From NCBI RefSeq assembly GCF_903893715.1, contig NZ_CAITNG010000112.1, forward strand, positions 62,001 through 126,000: a stretch of 64,000 bases of DNA, written 5' to 3'. Position numbers and translations under genes: made by a program. Below, one piece after another: positions 26,542 through 35,335 of this stretch (its first letter is position 1; each line of letters begins with the position of its first letter). The notes below the pieces were generated by a model. The model saw only the letters and a program-made list of their open reading frames with translations. It was not told the DNA's origin and made no database searches. This DNA is from an uncultured Mucilaginibacter sp. GTDB lineage: Bacteria; Bacteroidota; Bacteroidia; Sphingobacteriales; Sphingobacteriaceae.

Positions 26542-27121
26542 GCATATAATGTCGGTTTGGCAGGCACAGCCCGCCAACGACCAGCTTTCGGTGGATGAAG
26601 CGCTGAAGCAAGTGAAGAAAGGGATAAGCGGGTTAAGCCGTAAGTTGTTGTGGGGCATCATCGCGATGATTGTTGCTTTGATCGACAGCATTGTCGTACT
26701 GTTCTTCTTTGTTTTCCAATCGTGGGTAACCTACGTTGGGCTGTTCATCATCGTAATGACCATTTTATTGTACGTCATCATGATGATACGCGATTACCGC
26801 ATCATCCGTAAGCGGGACATCACCATCAGCCCCGGCGAGTACCTGCAGACCCTGAAAGAATACCAGAAAAACCGCGCTAAACTATATGGTCGGCTGTATT
26901 ACACTTACGTGATGCTACTGAGCACCGGCATGACGATGTATTTTATAGAAGTATTGCACGATGCCTCGCTCGTCGGGAAGATCATTGTTTATACGCTGAC
27001 CATTGCCTGGTTTTTGATATGTACCTTCTATCTCAAACAGCGCATCGAAAAAAACGAGCAGGAAAAGATTAATTTGATTGTGGACAGGTTGGAAAGGTTG
27101 AAGGGGCAGTTTTTGATGTAA
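26528..27121 (+). CDS. Four-TM membrane protein, probable regulator of the ECF sigma factor
   Basis: The 197-residue protein has a cytoplasmic N-terminus of about 40 residues with a conserved-looking MSVWQAQP start, two TM helices (about 42-62 and 66-88), a cytoplasmic loop, two more TM helices (about 125-142 and 148-168), and a charged C-terminal helix. It overlaps the sigma gene by 14 nt. Position and topology suggest an anti-sigma-like role, but no known domain was recognised. Its TAA stop touches the left arm of the S23 cassette. Confidence 0.8.
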   Translation: MKDFEHIMSVWQAQPANDQLSVDEALKQVKKGISGLSRKLLWGIIAMIVALIDSIVVLFFFVFQSWVTYVGLFIIVMTILLYVIMMIRDYRIIRKRDITISPGEYLQTLKEYQKNRAKLYGRLYYTYVMLLSTGMTMYFIEVLHDASLVGKIIVYTLTIAWFLICTFYLKQRIEKNEQEKINLIVDRLERLKGQFLM

Positions 27122-27122
27122 G

Positions 27123-27565
27123 ATGGAAGACGGAAGATGGAAGAGGTGATGTGAAAAATGTATTTTTGATACATGAACGACAAAACAATACAACTACTCG
27201 ACAGGACTTTCGCCTTCTGTGTAAACACACTTAAATTCTTAAACAGCTTACCCGACGACCATATTTATAGATCGGTTAAGCTACAGATAGCAAAATCATC
27301 AGGCTCCGTTGGGGCTAATTATGAAGAAGCCCAAGGTGCCTCTTCAAAAAAGGACTTTAACAATAAAATAAGCATTTCTTACCGTGAAGCAAGGGAGTCT
27401 TTGTACTGGTTTAGGGTTTTGAAAGAGCTTTACCCGGATGATATTTACAAAGAAAGCTTTGAAAAACATATTCAGGAAGCCGGTGAGCTAAAGAAGATAT
27501 TTGCCAGCATCAAGCTATCACCAAAAGGATAATTGCCTTTTCTTCATACATCTTCCGTCTTCCAT
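27123..27565. repeat. Perfect 17-bp inverted repeat enclosing an S23 gene
   Basis: ATGGAAGACGGAAGATG at 27123-27139 returns as its exact reverse complement at 27549-27565. Both arms lie within longer low-complexity GGAAGATGG sequence (27118-27145 and 27546-27582). The arms run up to the stop codons of the two neighbouring genes (27121 on the left, guaB 27579-27581 on the right), so the unit fills the gap exactly. Confidence 0.9.
27173..27532 (+). CDS. Four-helix-bundle protein, S23/IVS family, cassette 1
   Basis: This 119-residue protein belongs to the family first found in 23S rRNA intervening sequences and related to the Avd proteins of diversity-generating retroelements. The signature is QIAKSSGSVGANYEEAQGA, followed by KKDFNNKISISYREARESLYW. 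The family forms basic pentameric four-helix bundles that bind nucleic acid. A TATTTTTG box lies 5 nt before the ATG, so a leaderless transcript is possible. No rRNA or reverse transcriptase is nearby. The gene sits inside a perfect inverted repeat. Confidence 0.9.
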   Translation: MNDKTIQLLDRTFAFCVNTLKFLNSLPDDHIYRSVKLQIAKSSGSVGANYEEAQGASSKKDFNNKISISYREARESLYWFRVLKELYPDDIYKESFEKHIQEAGELKKIFASIKLSPKG

Positions 27566-27578
27566 TTTCCATCTTCCA

Positions 27579-29048
27579 TCATCTGGTATAATTCGGCGCT
27601 TCCTTCGTTATCGTAATATCGTGCGGGTGCGATTCGCGGATACCGGCTGCGGTAATGCGTACAAATTGCGCTTGTTGTAAGGTAGGTATATCTTTGGCAC
27701 CGCAATAGCCCATACTGGCACGCAGGCCTCCAACATATTGATACATTACCTCTGCCAATGTACCTTTAAAGGGTACACGGCCAACAATACCTTCGGGTAC
27801 CAATTTCTTAATATCATCCTCCACATCCTGGAAATAACGGTCTTTCGAGCCTTGTTCCATCGCCTCTATAGAACCCATACCGCGGTACGATTTAAATTTA
27901 CGGCCTTCGTAAATAATGGTTTCGCCCGGCGATTCTTCCACCCCCGCGAACAACGAACCTGCCATAATGGAACTCGCGCCTGCTCCTATCGCTTTCGCTA
28001 TGTCGCCGGTGTGTTTGATACCGCCATCGGCAATAACCGGTACACCGGTGCCTTCCAAAGCTTTAGCGCATTCGTAAACAGCATATAATTGCGGTACACC
28101 CACACCCGCGATGATACGCGTGGTACAAATAGACCCCGGACCAATACCCACTTTTACGGCATCGGCACCTGCATCGGCAAGGGCTTTAGCACCCGCGCCT
28201 GTGGCTACGTTGCCCACTATTACCTGTAAATTAGGGAATTTGGCTTTTACTTCTTTCAATTTATCAATAACCCCTTTCGAGTGCCCGTGCGCCGTATCTA
28301 TCGCAATCACATCCACACCGGCTTTTACCAATGCTTCTACACGCTCCAATGTATCAGCAGTAACACCAACCGCAGAGCCAACACGCAAGCGGCCATGCTC
28401 GTCTTTACAAGCTTCAGGAAAGTTTTTGAATTTCTGTATATCCTTAAAGGTGATCAAACCACTCAGGCGGCCATCTTTATCTACTACAGGTAGTTTTTCG
28501 ATTTTATAATTTTGCAATATTTCTTCGGCCTGTACCAGCGTGGTGCCTTCGGGTGCGATAACCAGGTTTTCCTTGGTCATCACATCGGCAACGGGCAGGC
28601 TCATTTCCTTTTGGAAACGCAGGTCGCGGTTGGTAATAATCCCCTTTAGTTTGCGGTCGGCATCAATAATCGGGATACCGCCTATCCTAAACTCCTTCAT
28701 TATTTTAAAAGCATCGGCCAATACTGCCGTTTCCAACAAGGTAACGGGGTCCTGTATCATCCCGCTTTCCGAGCGTTTTACTTTGCGTACCTCGTCGGCC
28801 TGGCGTTGTATGCTCATGTTTTTGTGCAGCATGCCTATCCCGCCTGCCTGTGCAATGGCTATGGCCAGTTGCGCTTCGGTAACGGTATCCATAGCGGCTG
28901 ATACAATGGGCACGTTTAGCCTGATATTACGGGTAAGATAACTGCTTGTGTTTACTTCGCGGGGCAACACTTCGGAGTACGCCGGGAGCAACAATACGTC
29001 ATCGTACGTTAAACCTTCACTGACAAATTTGTTGGGATTGGATTGCAT
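27579..29048 (-). CDS. guaB: IMP dehydrogenase
   Basis: GuaB oxidises IMP to XMP with NAD+, the first step to GMP. It has 489 residues from [20 protein letters not shown] (29048); an upstream in-frame ATG at 29114 overlaps the promoter. CBS domains fill about residues 95-205. The catalytic Cys is in [12 protein letters not shown] (about 306), and the flap has [16 protein letters not shown]. The 3' end touches the right arm of the S23 cassette. Confidence 0.98.
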   Translation of the reverse strand: MQSNPNKFVSEGLTYDDVLLLPAYSEVLPREVNTSSYLTRNIRLNVPIVSAAMDTVTEAQLAIAIAQAGGIGMLHKNMSIQRQADEVRKVKRSESGMIQDPVTLLETAVLADAFKIMKEFRIGGIPIIDADRKLKGIITNRDLRFQKEMSLPVADVMTKENLVIAPEGTTLVQAEEILQNYKIEKLPVVDKDGRLSGLITFKDIQKFKNFPEACKDEHGRLRVGSAVGVTADTLERVEALVKAGVDVIAIDTAHGHSKGVIDKLKEVKAKFPNLQVIVGNVATGAGAKALADAGADAVKVGIGPGSICTTRIIAGVGVPQLYAVYECAKALEGTGVPVIADGGIKHTGDIAKAIGAGASSIMAGSLFAGVEESPGETIIYEGRKFKSYRGMGSIEAMEQGSKDRYFQDVEDDIKKLVPEGIVGRVPFKGTLAEVMYQYVGGLRASMGYCGAKDIPTLQQAQFVRITAAGIRESHPHDITITKEAPNYTR

Positions 29049-29083
29049 GGCAAATAATGTTTTTGGGGTTATTATTTGCGGGG

Positions 29084-29115
29084 CAAAGATACATTTAAAT
29101 GTGCAGATGTGCAAA
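29084..29115 (-). promoter_or_regulatory. Bacteroidota-type promoter of guaB
   Basis: On the minus strand, TTTG (29115-29112), a 20-nt spacer and TATCTTTG (29091-29084) match the consensus. It lies 36 bp before the guaB ATG and fixes that start. Confidence 0.8.
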
Positions 29116-29158
29116 TGAGTTAATGTGCGAATTTATGTAAGAAGGAAAATGTAAGATG

Positions 29159-29178
29159 CCTGCCTGTCGGCAGACAGG
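29159..29178. repeat. Short hairpin CCTGCCTG/CAGACAGG
   Basis: The 20-bp sequence CCTGCCTGTCGGCAGACAGG folds with one mismatch around a 4-nt loop. It lies between guaB and the globin gene inside GGAAAATG/GGAAGATGG sequence resembling the S23 cassette arms. Confidence 0.65.
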
Positions 29179-29281
29179 GAAGATGGGGAATAAATTAAAA
29201 ATGATAACTTGGTTTGCGTATTAAAATTGAGTTGATTTAAAGTAATCATACCCCTAAAACGTCTTTATCACAAAAAAGCCT

Positions 29282-29764
29282 ATGGAAAAGCCAAACATAC
29301 CTACCCTTTACGAATGGGCCGGCGGCATGGAAACCTTTGAAAAGCTGACCGCCCTGTTTTACGAAAAAGTTTTAAAGGACGACTTGCTGGAACCTGTGTT
29401 CAGGGATATGTCGCCGGAGCACCCTAAGCGCGTGGCACATTTTATTGCCGAAGTTTTTAAAGGCCCCGAAACTTACAGCAGCACTGATGGCGGCAGCCAC
29501 TATAAAATGGTGAAAAAGCATTTTTTAAAACACATCAACGAGGCCGAACGGCAGCGTTGGATTGCTTTGTTGCTGCAGTCGGCAGATGAGATCCAACTAC
29601 CCGACGACCCCGAGTTCCGCTCGGCATTTATGGCCTATATTGAGTGGGGCACGCGTTTGGCCATCATCAATTCCAACGTCGACGAGATACCCATGCACCC
29701 CGAAACCCCGATGCCAAAATGGGGCTGGGGCGAGCCGGGCGGGCCGTATATTCCTGAAAAGTAA
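29282..29764 (+). CDS. Group II truncated hemoglobin
   Basis: The 160-residue heme protein may bind O2 or detoxify NO or peroxide. The trHb II pattern is visible: TLYEWAGGMETFEKLTALFY, FRDMSPEHPKRVAHFIAEVF, the proximal His region HYKMVKKHFLKHINEAERQR, and WIALLLQSADEI. A Trp/Gly/Pro-rich C-terminal tail (MPKWGWGEPGGPYIPEK) extends past the globin fold, as in many bacterial group II forms. It converges with ppsA. Confidence 0.92.
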   Translation: MEKPNIPTLYEWAGGMETFEKLTALFYEKVLKDDLLEPVFRDMSPEHPKRVAHFIAEVFKGPETYSSTDGGSHYKMVKKHFLKHINEAERQRWIALLLQSADEIQLPDDPEFRSAFMAYIEWGTRLAIINSNVDEIPMHPETPMPKWGWGEPGGPYIPEK

Positions 29765-29830
29765 AAAAAACGCCACCGCTCTTTTACAAGCAATGGCGCA
29801 GCGGTTTACTATTGGTCAGTTAATAGTATT

Positions 29831-32326
29831 TTATTGGGCCGTTTTAAATATAGGCATATCCAAATGTTTGGTGAGCGGTACGATGGTGGCACCTTTACTT
29901 TCTTTTATCTCTTCTTCCACTTTGTGGATGGCATGTACCGTTTTAAAGAAGGAATCGGGTGTTACCGATATACTGCCGATGCCCTGCTCTACCAAAAACT
30001 GGGCAAAATCGGGGAAATCGGATGGGCCTTGTCCGCAAATGCCTACTTTTACGCCTTCGCGCTTGGCTGTATTGAGCAGCATCGTGATCATGCCTTTTAC
30101 GGCTTCGTTGCGTTCATCGTAAATATGAGCAACCAAGGATGAATCCCTGTCCAGACCCAAAACCAATTGGGTCAAATCGTTCGAGCCGATGGAGAATCCA
30201 TCAATATGTTTGGCAAATTGTTCCGCCATGATCACGTTCGATGGCAGTTCAGCCATCAAAAATACTTCTAGGCCATCTTCGCCGCGGTGCAGACCGTATT
30301 CGTTCATTACCTCATACACCTGCAGCAACTCTTTTACGGTACGGCAAAAAGGTATCATCACGGTAACGTTCTTCAAACCTAACTTTTCGCGAACAAGTTT
30401 GATGGCTTTACACTCTAAACCAAAGGCCTCTTTATATTGCGGCGAGTAATAGCGCGAAGCGCCCCTCCACCCAATCATCGGGTTTTCTTCAATCGGCTCA
30501 AAGTATTTGCCGCCCAGCATGTTAAAGTACTCGTTGCTCTTAAAATCGCTAAAGCGGACGATCACTTTATTGGGATAGAACGCGGCAGCAATTTTTGATA
30601 CCCCGCAGGCCAGTTTCTGCACGAAGAAGTCTTCCTCATCCTTATAACCACGAATCAGTTCGTTTATCTGCGCGGTCAGGTCGGCATCGCCCAATTCTTT
30701 GTGTTTCAGCAAAGCCATGGGGTGTACCTTGATGTAGTTGTTGATGATAAACTCCTCCCTTGCCAAACCTACACCCGCCTGCGGAAAATGCGAAAAATTA
30801 AATGCCATTGCCGGCGATGCGACATTAAGCATCAAAGGCGTATCGGTTTTGGGCAGTTCATCCAGTTTGTAAACGGTTTCTTTATAGGTAACCGCGCCAT
30901 CATATATCAAACCCGCGTCCCCTTCGGCACACGATGCGGTGATGAGCTTGCCTTGTTTTAGCATTTCGGTAGCGTTACCGCAGCCAACTATAGCCGGCAC
31001 GCCCAGTTCGCGGGCAACTATTGCCGCGTGGCAGGTACGGCCACCTTTATTGGTAATAATGGCCGAAGCCTGTTTCATAATGGGCTCCCAATCCGGGTCG
31101 GTCATATCGGTAACCAGCACATCGCCTTTTTTAAAATCGATATGGCTAATATCGTCCTTGCCCTGCGCTACCAATATGTTCACATTGCCGGTAGCGATCT
31201 TATCGCCAACGGCAATGCCCTTCAATATCAGTTTATCATGCCTTTTGGCATCGTCAATGGTGTATTCAACCACGGTATTGTATTCCTTGCGGGAATGAAT
31301 GGTCTCAGGGCGCGCCTGTACAATGAACAGTTCGCCGGTGGCGCCGTCTAACGCCCATTCCACATCCATTGGGCACCAGTGGCCTTTTATGCCGGTATAA
31401 TAACTTTCAATCATCACCACCCAATGCGCTAACTGCAACACCTGCTCATCGCTGATGCAAAAACTGTCGAATTGTGCTTTGTCGGTATTTACAATTTTCA
31501 CCCTTTCGGTGATGGTATTGCCGTACACCATCATTTTATCCTTCACACCCAGTTTACGCTCGATAATGGAATCGAAGCCTTGTTTTAAAGTTGGTTTGAA
31601 CACGATAAATTCATCCGGCGATACGGAACCTTGCACGATGAGTTCGCCCAGGCCGTAAGAGCCATTGATGATAACAGCGTCTTTAAAACCACTTTCGGTA
31701 CATAGTGAGAACGCCACACCCGAAGCGGCCAGGTCCGAACGTACCATTTTTTGTACGCAAACCGAAAGGCCGATATCAAAGTGGTCGTATTTAAAGCTTT
31801 CGCGATAGCTGATGGCGCGGTCCGTAAACAACGAGGCAAAGCAGTTGCGTACCGCCTCCAGTAAGCCGTCAATACCACTAATGTTCAAAAAGGTTTCCTG
31901 CTGACCGGCAAAAGAAGCATCGGGCAGGTCTTCTGCCGTTGCCGATGAGCGCACGGCAACATCTACGTTATCTCGCTTATAAGTCAACGATAATTGGGTA
32001 TAGGCGTTTGTGATGTCTTCCACAATACTTTGTGGGAAAACACCGGCGGCCACCATGCGGCGCACTTTTTGCCCGCACAGCCGCAGTTCGTCCAGGTTAT
32101 CCAGGTTGGATGAGCGGATAATGGACTTGATCTGGTCTTCCAAAAAATTATAGGCGATAAACTCTTTGTATGCCGCTACGGTGATAACATAACCGCCCGG
32201 TATACGGATGCCCAGGTTGGTCAGGTTTTGCAGCATTTCGCCGAGCGAGGCGTTTTTACCGCCTACTATTTCAATATCGTTAATGCCGACTTCGTTCAGG
32301 TTCAATATAAATTTATTGGTTTTCAT
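29831..32326 (-). CDS. ppsA: Phosphoenolpyruvate synthase
   Basis: PpsA makes PEP from pyruvate and ATP for gluconeogenesis. It has 831 residues in the order ATP-binding domain (GGKNASLGEMLQNL near residue 23, VRSSATAEDLPDASFAGQQE near 126), swivelling phosphohistidine domain (GGRTCHAAIVARELGVPAIV, His about 432) and PEP/pyruvate TIM barrel (SIGSNDLTQLVLGLDRDSS, then GICGQGPSD with the catalytic Cys). It is monocistronic and divergent from the AraC-type regulator. Confidence 0.97.
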   Translation of the reverse strand: MKTNKFILNLNEVGINDIEIVGGKNASLGEMLQNLTNLGIRIPGGYVITVAAYKEFIAYNFLEDQIKSIIRSSNLDNLDELRLCGQKVRRMVAAGVFPQSIVEDITNAYTQLSLTYKRDNVDVAVRSSATAEDLPDASFAGQQETFLNISGIDGLLEAVRNCFASLFTDRAISYRESFKYDHFDIGLSVCVQKMVRSDLAASGVAFSLCTESGFKDAVIINGSYGLGELIVQGSVSPDEFIVFKPTLKQGFDSIIERKLGVKDKMMVYGNTITERVKIVNTDKAQFDSFCISDEQVLQLAHWVVMIESYYTGIKGHWCPMDVEWALDGATGELFIVQARPETIHSRKEYNTVVEYTIDDAKRHDKLILKGIAVGDKIATGNVNILVAQGKDDISHIDFKKGDVLVTDMTDPDWEPIMKQASAIITNKGGRTCHAAIVARELGVPAIVGCGNATEMLKQGKLITASCAEGDAGLIYDGAVTYKETVYKLDELPKTDTPLMLNVASPAMAFNFSHFPQAGVGLAREEFIINNYIKVHPMALLKHKELGDADLTAQINELIRGYKDEEDFFVQKLACGVSKIAAAFYPNKVIVRFSDFKSNEYFNMLGGKYFEPIEENPMIGWRGASRYYSPQYKEAFGLECKAIKLVREKLGLKNVTVMIPFCRTVKELLQVYEVMNEYGLHRGEDGLEVFLMAELPSNVIMAEQFAKHIDGFSIGSNDLTQLVLGLDRDSSLVAHIYDERNEAVKGMITMLLNTAKREGVKVGICGQGPSDFPDFAQFLVEQGIGSISVTPDSFFKTVHAIHKVEEEIKESKGATIVPLTKHLDMPIFKTAQ

Positions 32327-32471
32327 AATATAAGCTTTACAGATAATTGGTTTACGGTGTAAAGGTAGGGTGGCTTTTTTGCATCGATTGAATGATAGTT
32401 AACTACTTTTAATACTATTTTAACCTATATTTTGTTTTTTTTGTTTAAAAACAGTTATCTTAGTATATCTT

Positions 32472-33341
32472 ATGGAAGCAGAGCTTTATAAAGTAGACAC
32501 AGACAGCGAATATTCCTTTAGCGTACAGCACGAGGTGGCCCCGTATTTTTATAATCAGTTGCACTATCATTCCGAAATTGAACTGACCCTAATTATACGC
32601 GGTACAGGCTCGCGTTTTATTGGCGATAACGTAGATACCTTTAAGAAAGACGACCTGATACTGATTGGCCCGGGCCTGCCACACCTGTTTAAAAATGATG
32701 AGAAATATTATAAAAACAACCCCGCATTACAGGCAGAATCGGTTTCCATACATTTTTTGCCCGCCATTTTCGGGACGGGGTTTTTAAACATCCCCGAAAA
32801 CCGGGATATCAAAACCCTGCTCGAAGCTGCAGCGTATGGTATCAGCATTACCGGCGAAACCAAAGAAAAAGCAAAAAAACTGATTGCCGACATCGGCACT
32901 GCCGGTAAAAGCGGGCGTATAATATTGTTGATGCAGTTACTAAACGTTATTGCCGAAGGCGCCGATAAAACCCCCATCGCTAAATTCAAAACCAAGGGCA
33001 TCAACCGCAGCGACGAGAACCGCCTGAACCGCATTTACCAATATACCCTCAACAACTTTACCCGCGAAATCACGCTAAAAGAAATAGCCGCAATTATCTA
33101 TATGGTGCCCCACTCCTTCTGCCGCTATTTTCGCCAGCGTACAAAAAAGAGCTACTCGGAGTTTTTATTAGAGGTACGTGTTAACCAGGCCTGCAAACTA
33201 TTGGTGGAAACCGATTTTAGTGTAGCCATTGTTTGCTGGGAAAGCGGTTTTAAAAACTTCTCCAACTTTAACCGGCATTTTAAGGCCATTGTTGGGCAGT
33301 CGCCGCTGGAGTATCGTAAAAATCACAACCAGCTCCAATAA
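32472..33341 (+). CDS. AraC-family transcriptional regulator
   Basis: The 289-residue regulator has an N-terminal cupin-like sensing domain (HYHSEIELTLIIRGTGSRFI, about 28-70) and a C-terminal pair of HTH motifs (about 190-289; ITLKEIAAIIYMVPHSFCRY and VAIVCWESGFKNFSNFNRHF). It is divergently arranged with ppsA (145 bp between starts), so regulation of ppsA or of carbon use is possible. This is inference from position only. Confidence 0.93.
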   Translation: MEAELYKVDTDSEYSFSVQHEVAPYFYNQLHYHSEIELTLIIRGTGSRFIGDNVDTFKKDDLILIGPGLPHLFKNDEKYYKNNPALQAESVSIHFLPAIFGTGFLNIPENRDIKTLLEAAAYGISITGETKEKAKKLIADIGTAGKSGRIILLMQLLNVIAEGADKTPIAKFKTKGINRSDENRLNRIYQYTLNNFTREITLKEIAAIIYMVPHSFCRYFRQRTKKSYSEFLLEVRVNQACKLLVETDFSVAIVCWESGFKNFSNFNRHFKAIVGQSPLEYRKNHNQLQ

Positions 33342-33390
33342 CAAAATTGCGCTTAGGCATTTTAAAAAAATAGGTTAATTTTAAAACCAA

Positions 33391-33861
33391 ATGACCTTTG
33401 GCTATATATCGAAACATAAACAAACCATACTTTACGGTGTGGCGCTGGCAGTACTGTTGTTTTTATTGAAATGGCTGGAGTGGCGGTTTATTATTGTAGA
33501 CCATACCATAGAACTGTACGCTGGTTGTATAGCTGTTATTTTTACCGGGCTGGGTGTTTGGCTGGCACTTAAACTCAGCAAGCCTAAAACCACTGTTATA
33601 ACGGTCGAAAAAGAATTGCGCGTTAACGATAGTACGTTTGTTTTAAACGAAGCCGCGTTGGATGAGACAGGCATCAGTAAACGCGAACTGGACGTTTTGC
33701 TGTTAATGGCTGAAGGTTTAAGCAATCAGGAGATAGCGGAACGTTTATTTGTATCGCTCAATACCATTAAAACGCATTCGTCAAACGTGTTTGCCAAACT
33801 GGACGTGGAGCGACGTACACAAGCGGTGGAGAAAGCCAAGCGGCTAAGTATTATCCCTTAA
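33391..33861 (+). CDS. Membrane-anchored LuxR-type regulator
   Basis: The 156-residue protein has two N-terminal TM helices (about 12-29 and 41-62), a short linker, and a LuxR/GerE HTH (about 93-153: ISKRELDVLLLMAEGLSNQE, then IAERLFVSLNTIKTHSSNVF). It has no receiver domain. Such membrane-bound LuxR proteins occur in Bacteroidota, but the signal is unknown. It precedes a DUF4199 gene by 111 bp and may control it. Confidence 0.9.
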   Translation: MTFGYISKHKQTILYGVALAVLLFLLKWLEWRFIIVDHTIELYAGCIAVIFTGLGVWLALKLSKPKTTVITVEKELRVNDSTFVLNEAALDETGISKRELDVLLLMAEGLSNQEIAERLFVSLNTIKTHSSNVFAKLDVERRTQAVEKAKRLSIIP

Positions 33862-33972
33862 AGGCATAGTACTTAAGTATGAAAACCATTTTAAATGCTA
33901 AATTCACCCTAAAGTATGACCGAAATGAAATACTAAACATACAATTTTGACCCAAATTAAAAACCAAAGAAC

Positions 33973-34515
33973 ATGAAAAAGAACGTATTTAAGTATGGGT
34001 TGATATCTGGTTTAATCATATCAGCTTTTGCACTTGCATCGGTAGCAATATGCGATGTGATCGGTAATTATAACGGCAGTATGCTCGTGGGTTATACCGC
34101 GCAGGTATTGGCGCTTTCGTTTGTATACGTGGGCGTCAAAAACTATCGCGATACGCAAAATGGCGGTATTATCTCATTTGGCAAAGCGCTTCAATTGGGC
34201 TTGCTCATTTCGCTGGTGGCGTGCACCATGTATGTTGTGGCCTGGGCTATCGATTATAACTTCTTCATCCCCGATTTTATGGATAAGTATTCGGCGCACA
34301 TCATAAAAGAGGCGCAACAAAGCGGTAAATCTGCAGCCTATATCAGCGCGCAAGTAGCGCAGGCTGCACAGATGAAGGATTTATACAAAAACCCGATATG
34401 GTTTACACTATTTACTTACCTTGAAATTGTGCCAACAGGTTTGATCGTCTCGCTCATAGTTGCCCTGTTATTAAAAAAGAAAGCAGCTGACGAAGGACAG
34501 GTTGCAACAGCTTGA
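33973..34515 (+). CDS. DUF4199-family membrane protein
   Basis: The 180-residue protein has four TM helices (about 9-28, 37-56, 72-94 and 139-164) and the family-like NYRDTQNGGIISFGKALQLG block in the first cytoplasmic loop. DUF4199 is a Bacteroidota family of unknown function. The periplasmic loop has KEAQQSGKSAAYISAQVAQ. A VOC-family gene follows by 29 bp and is probably in the same transcript. Confidence 0.87.
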   Translation: MKKNVFKYGLISGLIISAFALASVAICDVIGNYNGSMLVGYTAQVLALSFVYVGVKNYRDTQNGGIISFGKALQLGLLISLVACTMYVVAWAIDYNFFIPDFMDKYSAHIIKEAQQSGKSAAYISAQVAQAAQMKDLYKNPIWFTLFTYLEIVPTGLIVSLIVALLLKKKAADEGQVATA

Positions 34516-34544
34516 TATTGTAAAAATTATTAAAATAAGATAAA

Positions 34545-34922
34545 ATGAAAAAAGTAACAGGTATTGGCGGCATCTTTTTTAAGTGCGATGACCCGCAAAA
34601 AATGAAAGATTGGTACGCGCAAAACCTTGGCCTCCCGGTTCAAAGTTGGGGTACGATGTTTAAATGGCGCGAAGTTGAAAATCCTGAAAAGGAAGGAACG
34701 ACCGTTTGGAGCCCTTTTAAAAGCGACACCAAGTATTTTGAGCCCTCGAAAAAAGATTTCATGATCAATTACCGGGTGGAAGATCTGGAAGCTTTGGTAG
34801 AACAGCTCAAAAAAGACGGCGTAACCATTATTGATGAGATAGCTGTTTATGAGTACGGCAAATTTGTGCACATCCTCGACCCGGAAGGCAACAGCATTGA
34901 GCTTTGGGAAGACGCCAAATGA
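34545..34922 (+). CDS. VOC-family (glyoxalase/dioxygenase-fold) protein
   Basis: The 125-residue single-module pair has two beta-alpha-beta-beta-beta units: GIGGIFFKCDDPQKMKDWYA at the N-terminus and YRVEDLEALVEQLKKDGVTI, then FVHILDPEGNSIELWE at the C-terminus. The terminal E of IELWE is a usual metal ligand in the family. The substrate cannot be told from sequence. Confidence 0.92.
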   Translation: MKKVTGIGGIFFKCDDPQKMKDWYAQNLGLPVQSWGTMFKWREVENPEKEGTTVWSPFKSDTKYFEPSKKDFMINYRVEDLEALVEQLKKDGVTIIDEIAVYEYGKFVHILDPEGNSIELWEDAK

Positions 34923-35001
34923 TTGTTTGACCCGCTCTGTTAACCGAATTGCGTTAATCAGTTAATGTTTATAATATTGCGTACCAATTATAAGTGTCAT
35001 A

Positions 35002-35100
35002 ATGAAAATTAAAAACATTATCCTGTTCAGCGCAATTGCTGTTTTAGCTGCAATTACCTTGTTTGGTTTTAAAGATCTGACAGGCCGAGAAAACGCCTGA
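35002..35100 (+). CDS. Very short ORF with signal-peptide-like sequence
   Basis: The 32-codon ORF (MKIKNIILFSAIAVLAAITL, then a short polar tail) looks like a bare signal peptide or TM segment. It may be a small membrane peptide or the 5' remnant of a lost exported-protein gene. A plausible start context lies upstream, but no downstream frame continues. It ends just before the long inverted repeat. Confidence 0.35.
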   Translation: MKIKNIILFSAIAVLAAITLFGFKDLTGRENA

Positions 35101-35125
35101 CCGATATGCTGATTCACGCCAATAA

Positions 35126-35274
35126 TTGACTCACCCGGTCGTAGCTTCGCTCGACCACCCTCTCTTCGCCTGCGGCGGAAAGAGGGTTTTGAAAAAAATA
35201 TTTTTTGTTTTTTTACCCTCTTTGCGCGAAGCGAAGAGAGGGTCGACGAGTGTAACGAAGTCGGGGTGAGTCAA
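35126..35274. repeat. 149-bp imperfect inverted repeat, cruciform-forming
   Basis: The arms TTGACTCACCC...CCCTCTCTTCGC and its complement GCGAAGAGAGGG...GGTGAGTCAA face each other around an A/T-rich centre (35188-35213). Each arm contains its own inner hairpin (ACCCTCT...AGAGGGT). The right arm carries TCGACGAGTGTAACGAAGTC, the left a variant (GGTCGTAGCTTCGCTCGACC). Confidence 0.92.
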
Positions 35275-35281
35275 AAACAAA

Positions 35282-35304
35282 AAGGCCCCGAAAATCGGGG
35301 CCTT
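35282..35304. terminator. Terminator of the DUF1501 gene (bidirectional)
   Basis: The 9-bp stem AAGGCCCCG/CGGGGCCTT with an AAAAT loop is flanked by A-rich and T-rich runs. It stands 32 bp downstream of the minus-strand DUF1501 gene. Confidence 0.88.
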
Positions 35305-35335
35305 GGTTTTGCATAGATATATGATAGAATTGATG

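Noticed and set aside
27173-27532. Diversity-generating retroelement (S23 proteins are related to Avd)
   Set aside because: No reverse transcriptase and no template/variable repeat pair were found near either S23 gene.
29767-29812. Terminator between the truncated globin gene and ppsA
   Set aside because: CGCCA/TGGCG and CCGCT/AGCGG pairings are mutually exclusive and no T-run follows, so the structure is not convincing.
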